Assembly (NCBI GenBank): GCA_011033025.1
Contig: WFMF01000011.1
Location: 806,001 to 870,000, forward strand
From: Beroe forskalii
Taxonomy: Eukaryota; Ctenophora; Nuda; Beroida; Beroidae
Length of the DNA stretch: 64,000 nucleotides
Direction: 5' to 3'
Made by a program: the position numbers and the translations under genes
The notes under the pieces: model-generated
What the model was told of the DNA's origin: nothing
Seen by the model: only the letters and a program-made list of their open reading frames with translations
The model's database searches: none
In this document: piece after piece, positions 59,614-64,000 of the stretch
How the letters are laid out: every line of letters begins with the position of its first letter
How positions within the stretch are numbered: the stretch's first letter is position 1

Positions 59614-60673
59614 CACGTTAGATCACTGTCTACCAGCTAAAACCTACTGTGCTGAGGAGCACCATTAACATCGCCGGAAATTTGGTGAGCTCAACCAATT
59701 AACAAGCCGATAATTGCCCCTGTAAAGCAGTAATTGAGCCGGATCGTGACAATAGCTCAAAACATGAACGTCACGCATTACATAAGAGCTTGTTAACGTG
59801 TCATGTGACGTGCCTTTGATTGATATCATTAAGCTGAGTAACCAGCCCGCTTTACACCAATTACAAATACACTAGGCAGCGTGTCGCCGGTTAATTTCTA
59901 AGTTTCTTAGACAACTCACCTCGACTGACGATTATTGATGAGTGGTGTATGTATATCTGTTAATGTATATAGGACTTGAGTATTTGTTATTAAATAGTTG
60001 GGACCTTAGTTAGTAAAGTATTAATGAGTAGTTGATTAACGAAAAATTAACATCAATATGAATAATTAATTGATTATCATCTGCGTGATTCTATTGATCA
60101 TAATGGTGTAGATGATTGAGATATATGAGTCCTAATAAGTTGTCTCGTAGTAACTTAGTAAATTAGTAAGTAAATCAGCATTTGTACCCTTTGGGCTAGT
60201 TGTGGTATTACTGCAGATTGCTGTTCAAGATGAAGGGAGACAATCTTAGTATAGTCAGTTAATACTATGATTGCTTTATTGGTGTATTCAAGTATTAATT
60301 GTGATTTGGTCACCAATAACTCAATAAGAAAAACAGCTTTGATTAATCGTAGATTGGGACAAAATAAACATACCACTAGGAGTAACTAGGAGAGTAGGAG
60401 CCTTATTAATAAACGGAAGCCTTAATATTTAATAAGTTAATAACTTATACCTCCTGCGACCTGAATGTGTGAGTCTGTTGTCAGATATGTGAATCAAGGC
60501 GAGGTAGTGAGTGATCAAATCCTAAATCAGGGCGAGAAACAATGTTGTGATGGAATGGATTTAAAGCAAATTACCTTATTAATTACCTTAATAATTGTAT
60601 AATTCGATTCACTGCAACTTTGTGCTGTGTTTTGTAAAGTAGAATATCATTCTAATGTATCTGTCCTCACCAG
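59614..60673. other. host intron, 3' part
   Basis: AT-rich with many TTAATTA phrases. No gene or clear repeat is seen. It ends in the acceptor TCTGTCCTCACCAG. Confidence 0.6.
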
Positions 60674-60760
60674 GTTCAAGAAGAACATTAAAGCGTTTTA
60701 CATCGTTCATCCCAGTATCAAGTTGAAGCTGGTCTTCAAATTTCTCAAACCAATGGTCAG
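60674..60760 (+). CDS. ARHGAP1/8-like exon (Sec14 domain, IVHP motif)
   Basis: An 87 bp exon between TCCTCACCAG and GTATGT reads FKKNIKAFYIVHPSIKLKLV then FKFLKPMV. This matches the highly conserved YKKNIKALYIVHPTMFIKTL region of ARHGAP1. It enters with the split codon from 54564 (AA|G) and leaves in phase 2. It is the most diagnostic piece for the gene assignment. The adjacent 294 nt open frame around it is not otherwise coding. Confidence 0.9.
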
Positions 60761-61123
60761 GTATGTGCAATGCTCATGTTTTGTTTTTGATCTTAATTCC
60801 CTAAGTGATATTGGTTCCTTGTTCCGTTACTTATCACAGTGGTGCAACATGGGCATGAGGCGTTTGACATTAACAGTATTTATTACACTCAGTTTCCTTC
60901 ATAAGAAACTGTTTGTATAAGAGACTGAGCCTAAGATTTCAGAAAAATTAAAGCCCAGCCTTTGGAAAACTAAGAAACCTCGCTATAAATAGACCATTTT
61001 GATAAATTTCGATTTGGATTGCCAGAATTTTGGTTACTTTCAGTATCTGTTATCTGTATTGTCAACATTGTTTCACCTATGCTAGAAGTATAAGATAATC
61101 TTTAGACTTCGAAATATATATTA

Positions 61124-61192
61124 ACTTAGGAGGTGTATTTATGTTGAGTTAAAATCCCTAAATTATAACCTCCATAAATACACCTCCTAAGG
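61124..61192. mobile_element. 69 bp mini-MITE related to 1486-1966
   Basis: Almost only two inverted ends: CTTAGGAGGTGTATTTATG and its complement around a 28 bp centre, with TA on both sides (61122-61123, 61193-61194). The ends match those of the 481 bp element at 1486-1966 apart from one or two bases. Confidence 0.85.
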
Positions 61193-61625
61193 TACGTATT
61201 ATAATATTATAACAATATTAATGAGGATAGATTACGTTATGTAGCGCAAAGGCTTATCTTATATTTCAGTGTTTTACGAACACAATTACACACGAAATAG
61301 CTTCTGAAAGGAAATCTATCAACATAGCTGTCGCTTCTAAAACTCTACTTTTCTAGATATATTATGTTTTGTACATAGCTAAGCTATTGTCAGTTGGACG
61401 TGTGGCACGCTCAGAAGTGGCTCAGTGTGTGTGTTATTGCGTTATAACTTACACAATACTACATGCCACATTCAGTCGTGATAATACTTCCATATAGCCA
61501 TGAACCAGTGTTTCAATGACATGTCACGTAATGAGCCTTTCACTATTATAATACTCGTCGTTACATTTGATTATACCCTCGACTCTCAGGCTCTCAATCA
61601 AATTTATAAGTTTTCCGGCTCCTTT

Positions 61626-62190
61626 GGGCCGAGGTTAAAGAGGGCCGGGGGGTCGATTTCCGGTTTCTTTGTTGCTTCTGATAGAGGAGAACGCCATGTA
61701 AAATAGTTTTCCTAGCCAAAGTTATGAATTTTCTTATCATGAGTTCACCTGCAATTACAGTGCGGGCCCAAATTTACTATGTATTTTGCAGAAAATTAAC
61801 TTTGAAATCTATCTCCTACAACTTTGTTCAAAAAAATGGTCAAAAATGAAAAAATATGAAAATTTTCAAATTTCAAAGCCAATATTTTCACTTCTGAAGC
61901 CTAAATCAAAATCTAACCAATGAAAAGTTTTTATGCCTTAGAACATAACTACCAAGTTTTATTGGAGTTTCCCTCACAGCTGTTGGAGAAGATAGATTTT
62001 AAAGATGATTTTCGGCAAATCGTTAGAAGTTTGTGCGTGCACAGTAATTAAGGCAAACTCGCGATTTGAAAATTCATAACTTCGGCTATTATTTTTTACA
62101 TGGGGTAAAGACCTACTGGTAGCTGGCGTTCTCTATCAGAAGCAACAAAACCCGAAACCACCCCACTCCTCCGTAACTACCTCGACCTGT
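61626..62190. mobile_element. degenerate TIR element
   Basis: TTTGTTGCTTCTGATAGAG with nearby GAACGCCA occurs at about 61658-61695 and inverted at about 62130-62155. Outside it GCCGAGGTTAAAG and (inverted) GTCGAGGTAGTTACG also resemble each other. Together they look like about 60 bp eroded inverted ends. No clear target duplication and no coding sequence. Confidence 0.5.
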
Positions 62191-62454
62191 TGAATCATGA
62201 TAAATTCATACCTTCTTACCTTTCCACTTTTCGAGCTGTGCAACCACCACCAATTCTTCTCAGGCCTCAGTGGCATCTGCATATTGAGAAAGTATTAATT
62301 TATCATCCCAGTATTATGTTTGAGGCAGTTTATGTCAAGGATTTCTCAATTATATGATAAATTAATGAAAAAAGTCAACTAAATTCTCGATCTATTAGAT
62401 ACTATGTACATGTATACGGGCGTGGCACTTATGGTACTCACCGTTGTTTTTCAG

Positions 62455-62553
62455 TATCCGAGCACAGAGTAAGATAGTGTACTGTCACAGTATAGCAGAC
62501 CTGGGGAACTACATGATGCTCGATAGATTGGACATACCACTCGAAGTCAGAAT
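62455..62553 (+). CDS. ARHGAP1/8-like exon (end of Sec14 domain)
   Basis: A 99 bp exon between TTTTTCAG and GTGAGT. With the carried-over AG it reads SIRAQSKIVYCHSIADLGNY then MMLDRLDIPLEVR. It corresponds to the FGQKIFYVNYLSEL segment followed by KLEQLGIPRQVLKY of ARHGAP1. The donor leaves phase 2. The proline-rich linker and RhoGAP domain should follow in exons to the right, outside the window. Confidence 0.87.
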
Positions 62554-64000
62554 GTGAGTATCCTACTTACAATTAATCAGGTCATTTTCTCATATCATAA
62601 TTAATTACAAATAATGTTGAGCTACGAAGGTGCCACAGTGTAATTAATATAGAGCTGACTGGTTTCGGTTTATGATATGTTTGATGTTTCGTTCGTACCA
62701 TTTATAACAACAAATCGTCAACCGGTCACTTCACCCATTAAACTTTGATATTTGCTTCTAAGATACGAGGTAAGTTATCGGCCGTAGTTTTCGACTACAG
62801 TGAACTATTGGTGTATTTAGATCTTGCTGGATAAACCATTCAGACTTTGCATGCATGCCTTGTCATTCTAACTTTCTAATTGGCCGGTATCTACAATTGC
62901 TTTGAATTCAAGATCAATATTCTGAATAACTTTTACTGTAATAATGATGGCAGTCAAACTTATTACCAAGTCTTATCTTGTTAGTTGGCGATAAAAAGGT
63001 CTAGATTTGTCGCACTCATATCTCATTTTAACTTTTTAATCAGGATTGTAATCCGCCAAATCATCTTAATTATGGTCCGTTCATTTTATCCCAATTCGAA
63101 TATTTCTATCTTATCTGTTATCTATTCACGGTAAAAAAGTCGAACTGCCCTAATTTGACTGATAATCAATTTGAATTTATATTTCACATATCATTTCACC
63201 TTGTTTCCGATAATATGATAGTATCAGAAAGGACGTTGAGGGTATTTTTTGTGGCTGACCACATTAACGTCTCATGTCTTCTCGGATATACCTTATCAGT
63301 AGGTACCTCATCAGTAATCTGGCGGTTTTTCATTCTTTCGGTTGATAAAAACTTAATTGTAAAAGATCAGTGTGCCATGTCGAGATTGATTCTTTTATGA
63401 CGAACTCATTCTCACGTTAAACTTTGCTCACAAAGAATCTCACACTTACCTAGCCCACAATTAATAGTTTGACTGTTTGAGAACCTCTGCAAGCGTACCT
63501 TTCGCGTTTCGTATTTCCCAGTTCTATTTCCGGTTGTTAGTGATAGATGCTAGTGATTTAAGAAATTCAGGGAAGTTCAAGGAATTCTTTTCAAATTGTT
63601 TACATTACGCCCGAACTTGCGACTAACTAGCAGTTGCACATAAACGAATGTCATGGTATTACAAAAGACCTGTTTCACCACTCGAATGAGTGTAGAATAG
63701 TGCAGTGCGCGCAATGGTACAAAATGGGGCACATGGTACAGCGTTCTCGAATGGGTTCATGTCGTGTTGAGCAGCCGCGATGTTATGTTGAGATACGTAT
63801 TTGCGCTAGCACATGGCGCGCAAATTAAAAACTTCTTCATTTACTAGCTGCAATCGCTGCATGCATGGTACTGTAAGTGAATTCGCGAAGTGGAAAGGAA
63901 TTGAGAACGGGAATGCGCGGTCGCGCGCGCAGCAAAATTACGGAATGCAACTCGCGTGTGACAGTAAGGACTTCAGCAGAATTTCCAAGGTTGACTGAGG
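62554..64000. other. probable host intron, nothing recognised
   Basis: Short open frames (63155-63400, 63634-63998) have no known domain. The last 350 bp are less AT-rich with CGCGCGCAG-like patches. I see no further ARHGAP exon. Confidence 0.5.

Larger units (their letters stand above)
60761..62454. other. host intron with two small elements
   Basis: AT-rich intron holding a 69 bp MITE (61124-61192) and a degenerate TIR element (about 61626-62190), both listed separately. The acceptor TGTTTTTCAG ends it. Confidence 0.6.

Overview
This window is eukaryotic, most likely from a non-vertebrate animal with a repeat-rich, AT-rich genome. Only one host gene is recognisable: four plus-strand exons (54175-54307, 54433-54564, 60674-60760, 62455-62553) encode part of the Sec14/CRAL-TRIO region of an ARHGAP1/ARHGAP8-type Rho GTPase-activating protein. 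All inspected junctions are phase 2 with GT-AG boundaries. The RhoGAP domain itself would lie beyond the right edge. I cannot name the species.

Nearly everything else is mobile or repetitive DNA, much of it nested. From 1 to about 9888 (minus strand) lies a dead Ty3/Gypsy retrotransposon (RT, RNase H, integrase, GPY/F tail). It is broken by a 5.3 kb palindromic element (838-6187), by a 901 bp TIR element (8063-8963), and at its 5' side by a long-TIR foldback-like element (9888 to about 14180). The palindrome itself carries a 481 bp TA-flanked MITE in one arm, with the empty site preserved in the other arm. Its loop holds a 21 bp minisatellite split by a Mutator-like element with a perfect 9 bp target duplication and a transposase remnant.

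From 14.2 to 41.4 kb the sequence is a chain of non-autonomous elements. There are seven copies of a 1.2-1.4 kb family ('family A') rich in TGACGTCA palindromes. About nine copies of a short GGCCAGGG-palindrome element ('family E') are present. Three TIR elements each carry a private 12-16 nt motif in many copies (19157-20777, 28282-29894, 32811-37160). A second 4.46 kb palindrome (21599-26059) has landed inside a family A copy. Satellites of 25, 52 and 143 bp and a cluster of TTCG-loop GC hairpins fill the rest. Many junctions consist only of short (TA/ATA)n tracts.

From 42.4 to 46.9 kb there is a minus-strand I-superfamily LINE (endonuclease, RT, RNase H) with one frameshift. Behind it (48.0-50.1 kb, minus) is an unrecognised open frame preceded by three similar, exon-like cassettes. 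From 54.57 to 58.14 kb an almost intact Penelope-like retroelement with a C-terminal GIY-YIG domain sits in the host intron, about 7 bases after a splice donor. It has one in-frame TGA and two 222 bp flanking repeats. The same intron holds a 1.1 kb element with an 8 bp target duplication.

The most notable pattern is the repeated architecture of transposase-free elements built from a private short motif placed at the ends and scattered inside. Next is the coordinated variation of a GTAACCCCCYGC block between families A and E, which suggests a shared mobilising machinery.
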